Shown here in pieces: positions 9,447 to 17,284 of a DNA stretch of 64,000 nucleotides (position 1 is the stretch's first letter; every line of letters begins with the position of its first letter). The DNA lies in assembly GCF_001870465.1 (NCBI RefSeq), contig NZ_MDGK01000055.1, positions 186,001 through 250,000 on the forward strand, in the 5' to 3' direction. The translations under genes were made by a program, and so were the position numbers. A model generated the notes under the pieces. That model made no database searches. It was not told where the DNA came from and was given only the letters and a program-made list of their open reading frames with translations. This stretch comes from Pseudomonas extremorientalis. Lineage in GTDB: Bacteria; Pseudomonadota; Gammaproteobacteria; Pseudomonadales; Pseudomonadaceae.

Positions 9447-9953
9447 TCAGTAGCGGTGCGCTACCAACTGCTCGTAATACGCCCAGATTTTCTGGGCATA
9501 TTGCATGCGCAACGCCTCACGCGCAGGCCCGGAACCCGGGCCTGCGTTGTAGGAGCCTACCGCCGTCCAGTTGTAGCCAAAGCGCTGGATGAACTCGGCG
9601 AGAATCGAAGCCCCTACCTCCACCGACAGGCAAGGCTCATTGAGCAACCGCTCCTCGGTAATACCTCGCTCGAGCAGGCGCGGCAAATGGCTGCTGTTGA
9701 TCTGCATCAGGCCGATGTCCCGAGTGCCATTACGGTTCGTATCGTTTATCGCGTGCGCACGAAAGCCCGACTCCACCGCAGCGATCGCCTGCAGCAATTC
9801 GGGCTCGATGTCGTAGCGGCTGGCCGCCTCCTCCCAGCAATAGGCCAGCGCCTGATTGCCGGTCATCATGACACCCAACACCAAGCCCTTGCTCCAGAAC
9901 CTAGCCACGGCCTGCCACTCCATTGCGGGTATGGCCGCATGCCGAGCACACAT
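9447..9953 (-). CDS. IagB-like lytic transglycosylase (T3SS-associated type)
   Basis: A protein of about 160 residues that should cleave peptidoglycan glycan strands in the periplasm so an envelope machine can pass. A signal-like N terminus ending NQALA precedes the SLT domain: ELLQAIAAVESGF with the catalytic Glu, then RDIGLMQINSSHLPRL and VGSYNAGPG. This short SLT form resembles IagB/IpgF/BfpH proteins that accompany type III secretion. The start is uncertain: ATG at 9953 overlaps the HilA-like gene by 53 bases, while ATG at 9923 gives a tidier signal peptide. In Salmonella iagB follows hilA directly, and the same order is seen here. Confidence 0.72.
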   Translation of the reverse strand: MCARHAAIPAMEWQAVARFWSKGLVLGVMMTGNQALAYCWEEAASRYDIEPELLQAIAAVESGFRAHAINDTNRNGTRDIGLMQINSSHLPRLLERGITEERLLNEPCLSVEVGASILAEFIQRFGYNWTAVGSYNAGPGSGPAREALRMQYAQKIWAYYEQLVAHRY

Positions 9954-10305
9954 GGTCCATACGGCCAGACGCGGGGCCCTTGATCGTCACCGGGCAAATG
10001 AAACGGTACCCCCGACCGTAAATCGTCTTGATAAACCCCTTGTCGGTGCCAAGGTACTTGCGCAGTGAATAAATGCAGCGTGTCAGCGACTCTTCGGCAA
10101 CTTCCCCCTGCGGCCAGGCCAGCTCCAGCAAGCGATCCTTGGTCATCAACACGCCACCGGACATCAGCAACAACCGCAACACCAGCCCTTCCTTGGGCGG
10201 CAACTGAAGATCTGCGTCCTCACCGGTCAGGCGACCATCTTCGTGCAGGGTCCAACGCGCAAAAACCAGGGAAGTCGTCGTCCCTCCATCATCCATGACA
10301 GCCAT
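9901..10305 (-). CDS. HilA-like OmpR/ToxR-type winged-helix protein
   Basis: A 134-residue protein that is almost only a DNA-binding domain of the OmpR/PhoB C-terminal type. Recognition features are LPPKEGLVLRLLLM, LLELAWPQGEVAEESLTRCI and the wing TIYGRGYRF. There is no receiver domain, no membrane helix and no TPR region, so it is far shorter than Salmonella HilA (553 residues). Because the IagB-like gene follows and overlaps it, the pair recalls hilA-iagB of SPI-1. It may be a truncated master regulator that still binds DNA. Its target could be the secretin operon upstream. The function is inferred from fold and context. Confidence 0.65.
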   Translation of the reverse strand: MAVMDDGGTTTSLVFARWTLHEDGRLTGEDADLQLPPKEGLVLRLLLMSGGVLMTKDRLLELAWPQGEVAEESLTRCIYSLRKYLGTDKGFIKTIYGRGYRFICPVTIKGPASGRMDHVCSACGHTRNGVAGRG

Positions 10306-10461
10306 GATTACCTCGGCATCCGACTACTGACATTGAAGTCCTCATTTGCATTACGGGTTCAAGTGCCCCTGCCACGACTATAAAAACCTGCCTCAAGGCT
10401 CACGTTAGGAAAAAGCGCAGACATCGCGCATTATTTTGGAACCACGCTGTAAGACGTTTCG

Positions 10462-10686
10462 CTACCCATCACCTTCAGGTAGCCACGCGTGGTAAACCTC
10501 GTGCAACTCAACCCCCAACCGGTCTTCCAACTGCACCAACTCACCCAAGGCCAGTAATTGCCCGTTAACCCGAACCTCCACGCAATGGATTATCTCTGGC
10601 ATCAAAGGCAACACCTTCCCGGGCGCAAACTTTGCCAGGCGCCGGCGGCTGATCAGTTGTTCCTGAAGAAGAATTTCCAGATGCAT
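10462..10686 (-). CDS. SpoA/FliN-like fragment, T3SS C-ring (SctQ C-terminal) type
   Basis: A small protein with one SpoA (surface presentation of antigens) domain. MPEIIHCVEVRVNGQLLALGELVQLED matches in outline the strand pattern VNGxxxAxGExVxxxxxxG of FliN and SctQ C-termini. Full SctQ proteins are near 300 residues, so this is only the C-terminal module. Such a module is made separately in several systems from an internal start. The ATG at 10686 has an AAGGTG ribosome site; ATGs at 10716 and 10749 would overlap the end of the secretin gene. It lies 16 bases downstream of sctC, probably in one transcript. Confidence 0.6.
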   Translation of the reverse strand: MHLEILLQEQLISRRRLAKFAPGKVLPLMPEIIHCVEVRVNGQLLALGELVQLEDRLGVELHEVYHAWLPEGDG

Positions 10687-10702
10687 CGGGCTGACACCTT
10701 GC

Positions 10703-12130
10703 TCACGGTGAGACATCGCGCTCAGGCCGTACAAACGCACGTTGAACACGCTCGTATTGCGCTGCCGTCAAAGGCGGCGGCCCTGCCCCCCCACCCGACC
10801 CCAGCGTCTCAAGGCCCACGGCCCTGGCCTGAATCACAAACAGACGCACTTGATCCGGGCGAGTAGTCGCCCGCCGCTCTGCCTCTCGTTGAAACGCGCC
10901 CAGCCACAGACGCCTGCCCTGGGGCACACGCACCACACTGTTGACCCCCACCTGCCCCACCGCGGTATTTTTTTCACGCCGCCCCTTCTCACTTATCTGG
11001 CGCCCCTCCTCAATCTCAAGGCGCATTTCGATCTGGTTAGCTTCTGAAAAACGCGGCAGTACGCTGACCTGAGTGCCATAGCGCACAGGTTTCCAGTCAG
11101 TTCGGTCGTTTCCGGAGGGCGGTAGATAAAACGTATGGCTATCCTGAAACACCGCCGGGACGTTCTCCTGAGTGAGAATCACGGGCAGTGCCACCACCTT
11201 CGCCCGTCGACGACGCTCCAATGCACCGATCCTGGCCATCACGCGATTGTCATCCTGAGGCGCAAGGATTCGCGTGGTCGACATCCGGGCGTCTTCATCC
11301 CTGCCCAGGCCCAGTTTTTCCAGCTCGTCACGCTCAACATCCACCAGCCATAACGACACTTCGATCGATCGCTTGGGTATGTCGAGTTCCGCCACCAGTT
11401 TCTGGATGAAGGTCACCTGGGCCGGCTTGCCCTTGATCAGCAGGCTGTTGCTGTCCGGGTAGGCGATCACACCAAGGCTCTTGTCGGCCAGCAACCCCTT
11501 GTGCCCGCTGGCCAGCAGGGTCTCGATCATCGACGCCATTCCCGGCACGGTAACCGGGTTGTCGCGCGCGCCGTACTGACGGTCCGCCACATCGGTGTTA
11601 AGCACCTGAACCACACCAAAGGCCTGCGCGCCCACACGCAAGTCGGCTCTTTGCCGATCCATCAATTGGGCCAGGCGCATCACCTGGTCGACGTAGTTAG
11701 GTGGGCCGGACACATAAAATGTGCGTGCCCCACTTTCACGCAGGGGATGGCGTGACTCATCAAGGCCCGAGCGGCGCATGAGGCCACGCAACTTGTCGAC
11801 CGTAATATGCCGCAAGGTCACCGCAGAGCTCTTTGCCTCGTCAGCATCGTAGATATGCAGCGCTTGCCCGTCGCTGTACCAGATCAACCCCTGCTCTTGC
11901 GCAAGCGCCTCCAACGCCTGTTGCGGCGCATCGAAATCCAGTGCGGTGCTGAGACGTTTGCGCGCCACCGCCTGGCTGACAACGATGGGCACCCCCAGCG
12001 GCTCAGACAGCGCAGTGAACACGGTATACAGGCTTTCATCCCGAACCTGGTGAAGCTCGGCCCAAGCCAGCGCACTTCCCAACCACAGGCCGGCAAACCA
12101 CAGCCAACGGTAAAACCGGAGACGGAGCAT
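10703..12130 (-). CDS. sctC: SctC-family type III secretion secretin
   Basis: A 475-residue predicted outer-membrane ring protein. It has a signal peptide ending SALAWA, an N0 domain (residues about 25-95), an N1/SctC-type domain with the typical TFYVSGPPNYVDQVMRLA, and a secretin core. The core includes IEVSLWLVDVERDELEKLGL and ends near VRLFVIQAR. Length is somewhat below InvG (562) and MxiD. The ATG at 12130 is chosen because it gives the signal peptide. It heads a transcript running into the SpoA-like, HilA-like and IagB-like genes. No needle, ATPase, export-gate or translocon genes are nearby, so the ring probably has no partner apparatus here. Confidence 0.75.
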   Translation of the reverse strand: MLRLRFYRWLWFAGLWLGSALAWAELHQVRDESLYTVFTALSEPLGVPIVVSQAVARKRLSTALDFDAPQQALEALAQEQGLIWYSDGQALHIYDADEAKSSAVTLRHITVDKLRGLMRRSGLDESRHPLRESGARTFYVSGPPNYVDQVMRLAQLMDRQRADLRVGAQAFGVVQVLNTDVADRQYGARDNPVTVPGMASMIETLLASGHKGLLADKSLGVIAYPDSNSLLIKGKPAQVTFIQKLVAELDIPKRSIEVSLWLVDVERDELEKLGLGRDEDARMSTTRILAPQDDNRVMARIGALERRRRAKVVALPVILTQENVPAVFQDSHTFYLPPSGNDRTDWKPVRYGTQVSVLPRFSEANQIEMRLEIEEGRQISEKGRREKNTAVGQVGVNSVVRVPQGRRLWLGAFQREAERRATTRPDQVRLFVIQARAVGLETLGSGGGAGPPPLTAAQYERVQRAFVRPERDVSP

Positions 12131-12260
12131 CGTTACAAGGGATTCGGCGTGCACCGTGAGGGTTCCTGGGCAGTCTGGCGGTGAGAGAGCGGCCATACTG
12201 AAAGCCCGTCCGGTTTCAATCTTGATGGAAAGCTGACGGCCAGCCGCGCCTCACTGCCCG

Positions 12261-12276
12261 TGGCATGTGCCTTGCT
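12261..12276 (+). promoter_or_regulatory. Candidate sigma-54 (-24/-12) promoter of nasS
   Basis: TGGCATGTGCCTTGCT has the invariant GG (12262-12263) and GC (12274-12275) with exactly ten bases between, and a TTGCT -12 box. Transcription would start near 12287, about ten bases before the leader hairpins. Nitrogen-controlled sigma-54 promoters ahead of ANTAR leaders are known for nitrate operons such as Klebsiella nasF. Confidence 0.6.
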
Positions 12277-12296
12277 ATGAACTCTGCATGAGAGCA

Positions 12297-12383
12297 CGCG
12301 CCAACGGCGGAGCGCGCTACGGACAAAGGCGTCGTTACCCGCATTGGCTTACATCGCCATCTGAGGGAACGACGCTTTTTTTT
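12297..12383 (+). promoter_or_regulatory. ANTAR-type antiterminator/terminator leader before nasS
   Basis: Two small hairpins with six-base loops lie in tandem. CGCGCC/GGAGCG closes loop AACGGC (12303-12308), with one G-A mismatch in the stem. GAC/GTC closes loop AAAGGC (12325-12330). Both loops have A at position 1 and G at position 4, the ANTAR signature. A terminator follows: GCGTCGTT (12329-12336) pairs with AACGACGC (12368-12375) before eight T. Its left arm overlaps the second hairpin, so only one of the two structures can form. NasT binding should therefore allow read-through into nasS. Confidence 0.65.
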
Positions 12384-12403
12384 GAAAGAAAAGGTAGGTG
12401 TTG

Positions 12404-13630
12404 ATGAACGATTCGGTCGGCAACAGCCCGATGAACGACCCGCTGGCCTGGGTCAACGGCAGTGATGCCCCGGAAAAGAGCAGCCTTGACCTGGGTTTCA
12501 TGGCCCTGAGCGACTGCGCCTCGATGGTCGTAGCGGCCACCCAGGGCTTCGCTCAACCCTACGGCCTGACCCTGAACCTCAAGCGCCAATCGTCCTGGGC
12601 CAACCTGCGCGACAAACTGGTCAGCGGCGAACTGGACGCCGCTCACAGCCTGTACGGGCTGATCTATGCCGTGCACCTGGGCATCGGCGGAGTCGCGCCC
12701 ACCGACATGGCCGTGCTGATGGGGCTCAACCAGAACGGCCAGAGCATCAACCTGTCCCACGGCTTGCAGCAACAAGGGGTGATCACTCCTGAGGCGCTTG
12801 ACCGCCACGTGCACCAAAGCCGAACAAAACTGACCTTCGCGCAGACCTTTCCCACAGGTACTCACGCCATGTGGCTGTATTACTGGCTGGCGAGCCAAGG
12901 TATTCACCCCTTGCAGGATGTGGACAGCGTGTTGGTCCCGCCACCGCAAATGGTTGCCCACCTGCAAGCCGGACGCATCGACGGGTTTTGTGTCGGCGAG
13001 CCCTGGTGCGCCAGCGCAGTCAAGCAAAACCAGGGGTTTACCTTGGCGACAAGCCAAGCGATCTGGCCGGATCACCCGGAAAAGGTCCTCGGTTGCACCC
13101 GGACGTTCGTCGACCAGTACCCCAATACTGCGCGCGTGCTGGTGATGGCGATCCTGGAGGCCAGCCGGTTTATCGAAGAAAGCACCGAAAACCGCCGTTC
13201 CACCGCGCAATTGCTCAGTGGTCGCGAGTACCTCGACACCCCGCTCGACTGCATCGAACCGCGCCTGCTGGGCGCCTATGACGATGGCCTGGGCAACCAG
13301 TGGCAGGATCCCCACGCCCTGCGTTTCTTCGCCGGTGGCGAGGTGAACCTGCCTTACCTCTCCGACGGCATGTGGTTCATGACCCAGTTCCGGCGTTGGG
13401 GCCTGTTGCGCGAGGACCCCGACTACCTGGGCGTTGCCCGCCAGGTGCAGCAACTGGCGTTGTATCGCCAGGCGGCAGGTGCGCTGGGGATCCCGGTAAA
13501 GGCCCAGGACATGCGCAGCAGCCAACTGATCGACGGCAAAATCTGGGACGGTTCCAACCCAACCGAATACGCCCGCAGCTTCCGCCTGCATGCCCTGGCC
13601 AATGATTCCAACCGCCAGGCCTGGCGCTGA
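12404..13630 (+). CDS. nasS: NasS, cytoplasmic nitrate sensor (NrtA/CmpA-like)
   Basis: A 408-residue protein of the NrtA/CmpA solute-binding fold: LGFMALSDCASMVVAATQGFAQPYGL, then LVSGELDAAHSLYGL and GFCVGEPWCASAV. It has no signal peptide, which sets the cytoplasmic sensor NasS apart from a transport binding protein. In the known mechanism, NasS without nitrate binds NasT and keeps it inactive, and nitrate or nitrite releases it. The ATG at 12404 follows AAGG; a GTG at 12398 is the only other start. nasT follows after 13 bases. The leader just upstream suggests that its own expression depends on NasT. Confidence 0.92.
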   Translation: MNDSVGNSPMNDPLAWVNGSDAPEKSSLDLGFMALSDCASMVVAATQGFAQPYGLTLNLKRQSSWANLRDKLVSGELDAAHSLYGLIYAVHLGIGGVAPTDMAVLMGLNQNGQSINLSHGLQQQGVITPEALDRHVHQSRTKLTFAQTFPTGTHAMWLYYWLASQGIHPLQDVDSVLVPPPQMVAHLQAGRIDGFCVGEPWCASAVKQNQGFTLATSQAIWPDHPEKVLGCTRTFVDQYPNTARVLVMAILEASRFIEESTENRRSTAQLLSGREYLDTPLDCIEPRLLGAYDDGLGNQWQDPHALRFFAGGEVNLPYLSDGMWFMTQFRRWGLLREDPDYLGVARQVQQLALYRQAAGALGIPVKAQDMRSSQLIDGKIWDGSNPTEYARSFRLHALANDSNRQAWR

Positions 13631-13643
13631 CAGGAGAATCTCC

Positions 13644-14219
13644 ATGCTGCGAATCCTGTTGATCAATGACACCCCGCGTAAGGTCGGCCGCCTCAGGTCG
13701 GCGCTGATCGAGGCCGGTTTTGATGTCATCGATGAGTCCGGCCTGACCATCGACCTGCCCGCACGCGTCGAAACGGTGCGCCCGGACGTGATCCTGATCG
13801 ATACCGAGTCACCGGGTCGTGATGTGATGGAGCAGGTGGTATTGGTCAGCCGAGACCAACCCCGGCCCATCGTGATGTTTACCGACGAACATGACCCGAA
13901 CGTAATGCGCCAGGCGATCAAGTCCGGCGTCAGCGCCTACATCGTCGAAGGCATCCAGGCCCAGCGCCTGCAGCCGATCCTCGATGTGGCCATGGCGCGC
14001 TTCGAAAGCGACCAGGCCTTGCGCGCCCAGCTCCAGGCGCGCGACCAGCAATTGGCCGAGCGCAAGCGCATCGAGCTGGCCAAGGGCATGCTGATGAAAA
14101 TGAAGGCCTGCAACGAAGAAGAGGCCTACACCCTGATGCGTCGCCAGGCCATGAGCCGCCAGCAGAAACTGATCCAGGTGGCGGAGCAGATTATCGCCAT
14201 GAGCGAGCTGCTCGGCTGA
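13644..14219 (+). CDS. nasT: NasT, ANTAR-domain antiterminator
   Basis: A 191-residue protein with an N-terminal pseudo-receiver domain (MLRILLINDTPRKVGRLRSAL, VILIDTESPGRD) and a C-terminal ANTAR RNA-binding three-helix domain. The latter carries the typical IELAKGMLMKMKACNEEEAYTLMRRQAM pattern (read in two pieces, about residues 135-165). It binds double-hexaloop leaders and prevents terminator formation in nitrate-assimilation mRNAs. A CAGGAGAA ribosome site precedes ATG 13644. Targets visible in the window are the leaders at 12297 and 14252. Confidence 0.93.
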   Translation: MLRILLINDTPRKVGRLRSALIEAGFDVIDESGLTIDLPARVETVRPDVILIDTESPGRDVMEQVVLVSRDQPRPIVMFTDEHDPNVMRQAIKSGVSAYIVEGIQAQRLQPILDVAMARFESDQALRAQLQARDQQLAERKRIELAKGMLMKMKACNEEEAYTLMRRQAMSRQQKLIQVAEQIIAMSELLG

Positions 14220-14220
14220 T

Positions 14221-14237
14221 TTGGCTCAGCTCTTGCT
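14221..14237 (+). promoter_or_regulatory. Candidate sigma-54 promoter of the nitrate transporter operon
   Basis: TTGGCTCAGCTCTTGCT contains GG (14223-14224) and GC (14235-14236) spaced by ten bases and a perfect TTGCT -12 element. It starts at the base after the nasT stop codon, so the transporter genes can be transcribed separately from nasST. Confidence 0.6.
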
Positions 14238-14251
14238 AAGTATTCCGCACA

Positions 14252-14333
14252 GGTAGCCAACGGCGGTTGCCCCTCCACGACAAAGACGTCGCACACCCGG
14301 TTTGCCCTCGCGAACCCGGTGGCGGCGTTTTTT
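14252..14333 (+). promoter_or_regulatory. NasT-responsive leader: double hexaloop plus terminator
   Basis: Hairpin 1 is GTAGCC/GGTTGC (with G-U pairs) closing loop AACGGC (14259-14264). Hairpin 2 is a perfect CGAC/GTCG closing loop AAAGAC (14282-14287). Both loops carry A1 and G4. The terminator pairs CGTCGC+CACCCGGTT (14287-14302) with AACCCGGTG+GCGGCG (14313-14327) and is followed directly by TTTTTT (14328-14333). Its left arm takes the right arm of hairpin 2, so antiterminator and terminator exclude each other. Confidence 0.8.
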
Positions 14334-14376
14334 CGTTTTGGCCTTCTTACAAGACTCCCAACCGTTGAGGTGCGTG

Positions 14377-15588
14377 ATGAAATCAAGCTTCTGGAAATCC
14401 GGGCACACCCCGACCCTGTTTGCCGCGTTCCTGTATTTCGACCTGAGCTTCATGGTCTGGTACCTGCTAGGCCCACTGGCGGTACAGATTGCCGCCGACC
14501 TGCACCTGACCACCCAACAACGCGGGCTGGTGGTGGCGACACCGATCCTGGCGGGCGCGGTGCTGCGCTTCCTGATGGGCATGCTGGCGGACAAGCTGTC
14601 GCCCAAGACCGCCGGGCTGATCGGCCAGGTGATTGTGATCTGTGCCCTGTTCGGCGCCTGGAAACTGGGCATCCATAGCTACGAACAAGCGCTGCTGCTG
14701 GGACTGTTCCTCGGTATGGCCGGTGCATCCTTTGCTGTCGCGTTGCCGCTGGCCTCCCAATGGTACCCGGCCGAACACCAGGGCAAGGCCATGGGCATCG
14801 CCGGTGCGGGCAATTCAGGCACGGTGTTCGCCGCGTTGCTGGCGCCTGTGTTGGCGGCCGCGTTTGGCTGGAGCAACGTGTTCGGCTTCGCTCTGATTCC
14901 GCTGGTGCTGACGCTGATCGTGTTTGCCTGGCTGGCGCGCAATGCCCCTGAACGGCCAAAAGCCAAATCCATGGCCGACTACTTAAAGGCCCTGGGCGAC
15001 CGTGACAGCTGGTGGTTCATGTTTTTCTACAGCGTGACCTTCGGCGGCTTTATCGGCCTGGCGAGCGCCCTGCCCGGTTACTTCAACGACCAGTACGGCC
15101 TGAGCCCGGTGACCGCGGGGTACTACACCGCCGCCTGCGTGTTCGGCGGCAGCCTGATGCGCCCACTGGGCGGTGCGCTGGCGGACCGCTTCGGCGGGAT
15201 TCGTACGTTGCTGGGCATGTACAGCGTGGCAGCAATCTGCATCGCGGCGGTGGGTTTCAACCTGCCAAGCTCTTATGCGGCGCTGGCCCTGTTCGTCTGC
15301 ACCATGCTTGGCCTGGGCGCCGGTAACGGTGCGGTGTTCCAACTGGTGCCGCAGCGTTTCCGCCGTGAGATCGGCGTGATGACCGGCCTGATCGGCATGG
15401 CCGGCGGCATTGGCGGTTTCGCCCTGGCAGCTGGCATGGGCGCGATCAAGCAAAGCACCGGCAGCTATCAGATGGCGCTGTGGCTGTTCGCGAGCCTGGG
15501 CGTATTGGCCTGGTTCGGCCTGCATGGCGTTAAACGTCGCTGGAGAACCACCTGGGGCTCGGCCGCCGTGACGGCTGCACGGGTCTGA
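14377..15588 (+). CDS. Nitrate/nitrite MFS transporter (NarK/NasA family)
   Basis: A 403-residue inner-membrane carrier with twelve predicted helices that imports nitrate for assimilation. Nitrate/nitrite porter features are visible: RFLMGMLADKLSPKTAGL after helix two, the glycine-rich nitrate signatures GMAGASFAVALPLASQWYP and GAGNSGTVFAALLAP, and a second one with GMAGGIGGF. The ATG at 14377 lies beyond the leader terminator; the open frame before it reads through the leader itself. Its stop codon overlaps the next start by one base, so the phosphatase-kinase is translationally coupled to it. Confidence 0.93.
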   Translation: MKSSFWKSGHTPTLFAAFLYFDLSFMVWYLLGPLAVQIAADLHLTTQQRGLVVATPILAGAVLRFLMGMLADKLSPKTAGLIGQVIVICALFGAWKLGIHSYEQALLLGLFLGMAGASFAVALPLASQWYPAEHQGKAMGIAGAGNSGTVFAALLAPVLAAAFGWSNVFGFALIPLVLTLIVFAWLARNAPERPKAKSMADYLKALGDRDSWWFMFFYSVTFGGFIGLASALPGYFNDQYGLSPVTAGYYTAACVFGGSLMRPLGGALADRFGGIRTLLGMYSVAAICIAAVGFNLPSSYAALALFVCTMLGLGAGNGAVFQLVPQRFRREIGVMTGLIGMAGGIGGFALAAGMGAIKQSTGSYQMALWLFASLGVLAWFGLHGVKRRWRTTWGSAAVTAARV

Positions 15589-17258
15589 TGAGCCTGCAAC
15601 TGAGCATCGCTCAGGCCAGTACCATCGGCCCTCGGGCGCAAAACCAGGACGCACTGCGGGTGGTGACACCCGTGGCCGAACTGGCGGCGAGCAAAGGCTA
15701 CTTGTGCGCCATCGCCGATGGAGTGAGTCAGTGCGCCGACGGCGGCCTGGCCGCGCGCTCGACCTTGCAGGCGCTGGCCCTGGATTACTACGCCACGCCG
15801 CAGACCTGGAGCGTGGCCCAGGCCCTGGAACGCTTGCTGTCGGCCCAGAATCGCTGGCTGCAGGCCAATGGCGGTGGCCAGCCGTTGCTGACCACCCTGA
15901 GCGCCCTGGTGTTTCGCGGCCAGCGCTTCACCCTCGCGCATGTCGGCGATTGCCGGGCGTATCGCTGGTTGGATGGCGAATTGCAGCGCCTCAGTGAGGA
16001 TCACGTATGGGAGCAGCCGGGCATGCAGCATGTGCTCAAGCGTGCCCTCGGCCTGGATCAACACCTGGTAGTGGATTTTCTCGACGGCCAGTTGCGCGAA
16101 GGCGAATGTTTCCTGCTGCTCAGTGACGGCGTGTGGGCAACCCTGGGTGATCACAGCATCCGTTCGATTCTGCGCGAGCAAACCGACCTGGATCTGGCGG
16201 TCAACACCCTGGTGAACGCCGCGCACCTGGCGGGTAGCCAGGACAATGCCAGCGCCCTGCTCGTGCGTATCGACACCCTCGGCGCGGCGACCCTCGGCGA
16301 CGCCCTGGTGCAGTTGCAGCAATGGCCGCTGCCACCGCCGTTGAAAGCCGGGCAACACTTTGAAGGCTGGCAGGTGCAAAGCGTATTGGCGCAGAGCCGA
16401 CAGTCGTTACTGTACCGGGTGCGGGATGCCCAGCAGCAACCCTGGCTTCTGAAAACCCTGCCGCTGAGCCGCGATGATGACAGCGATGCCGGCCAGGCCT
16501 TGCTCGCGGAAGAATGGTTTCTACGACGCGTCGCCGGCCGGGCGTTTCCTGAAGTCCATGCCGCCAGCGGACGCCAGCATCTGTACTACGTGATGCGGGA
16601 CTACCCCGGCCAGACCCTGGCCGAACTGTTCCAGCAGCACGGCCCATTGCCCCTGGCGCAATGGCAGTCGATCGCCGAGCGCTTGCTGCGGGCGGTGGGC
16701 ATGTTGCACCGGCGGCAGATCCTGCACCGCGATATCAAGCCGGAAAACCTGCTGCTGGGGGATGACGGCGAACTGCGTGTATTGGATTTCGGCCTGGCGT
16801 ACTGCCCGGGCCTGTCGGAAGACCGCGTCCATGCATTGCCTGGCACACCAAGCTTTATCGCGCCCGAGGCGTTCAACGGCGACCGGCCTACGGCCCAACA
16901 GGATTTATACAGTGTCGGTGTCAGCCTGTATTACCTGCTGACCGGGCACTACCCCTACGGTGAAATCGAAGCCTTCCAACGGCCCCGGTTCAACCAGCCC
17001 TTCAGCGCCAGCCGCTACCGCCCCGATCTGCCGGATTGGCTACCCCTCAGCCTGGACCGGGCAGTGGCGGCCCAACCTGCGCATCGTTACGAAACCGCCG
17101 AAGAATGGTTGCGTGTGCTGGAACAGGCGGACCGGCAGGAACTGAGCATTCGCCCCAAGCCTTTGCTGGAGCGTGAACCCTTGAAGGTCTGGCGCACTCT
17201 GGGACTGCTGTCGATGTTGATCAATCTAGTGCTGTTGTACTCACTCTTTCACCGCTGA
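15588..17258 (+). CDS. PP2C phosphatase - Ser/Thr kinase fusion, membrane-anchored
   Basis: A 556-residue bifunctional protein. Residues about 1-235 form a PP2C phosphatase with metal-binding motifs QNQDALRV, AIADGVSQCADGG, LAHVGDCRAYRW, LLLSDGVW and SQDNASALL. Residues about 255-530 form a Hanks-type kinase with VLHRD-like LHRDIKPENLL near 380, DFG near 399, and the SFIAPEAF segment. A single C-terminal membrane helix (LGLLSMLINLVLLYSLF) anchors it with the enzymes in the cytoplasm. It starts at the overlapping ATG inside TGATG at the transporter stop. A kinase of this form is a regular member of Pseudomonas nitrate loci, but its substrate is unknown to me. The transporter is an obvious candidate. 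Confidence 0.9.
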   Translation: MSLQLSIAQASTIGPRAQNQDALRVVTPVAELAASKGYLCAIADGVSQCADGGLAARSTLQALALDYYATPQTWSVAQALERLLSAQNRWLQANGGGQPLLTTLSALVFRGQRFTLAHVGDCRAYRWLDGELQRLSEDHVWEQPGMQHVLKRALGLDQHLVVDFLDGQLREGECFLLLSDGVWATLGDHSIRSILREQTDLDLAVNTLVNAAHLAGSQDNASALLVRIDTLGAATLGDALVQLQQWPLPPPLKAGQHFEGWQVQSVLAQSRQSLLYRVRDAQQQPWLLKTLPLSRDDDSDAGQALLAEEWFLRRVAGRAFPEVHAASGRQHLYYVMRDYPGQTLAELFQQHGPLPLAQWQSIAERLLRAVGMLHRRQILHRDIKPENLLLGDDGELRVLDFGLAYCPGLSEDRVHALPGTPSFIAPEAFNGDRPTAQQDLYSVGVSLYYLLTGHYPYGEIEAFQRPRFNQPFSASRYRPDLPDWLPLSLDRAVAAQPAHRYETAEEWLRVLEQADRQELSIRPKPLLEREPLKVWRTLGLLSMLINLVLLYSLFHR

Positions 17259-17284
17259 CGTCATCCCTGGACGAGGAAAAATCC

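Noticed and set aside
9447..12130. Type II or type IV pilus secretin cluster instead of T3SS
   Set aside because: The N1 region with TFYVSGPPNYVDQV, the SpoA-type neighbour and the hilA-iagB-like pair all point to SctC; no pilin or Gsp genes are near.
12335..13921. 528-codon open frame opposite nasS/nasT
   Set aside because: It runs antisense across two well-supported genes, the nasS leader and their junction, and has no recognisable domain.
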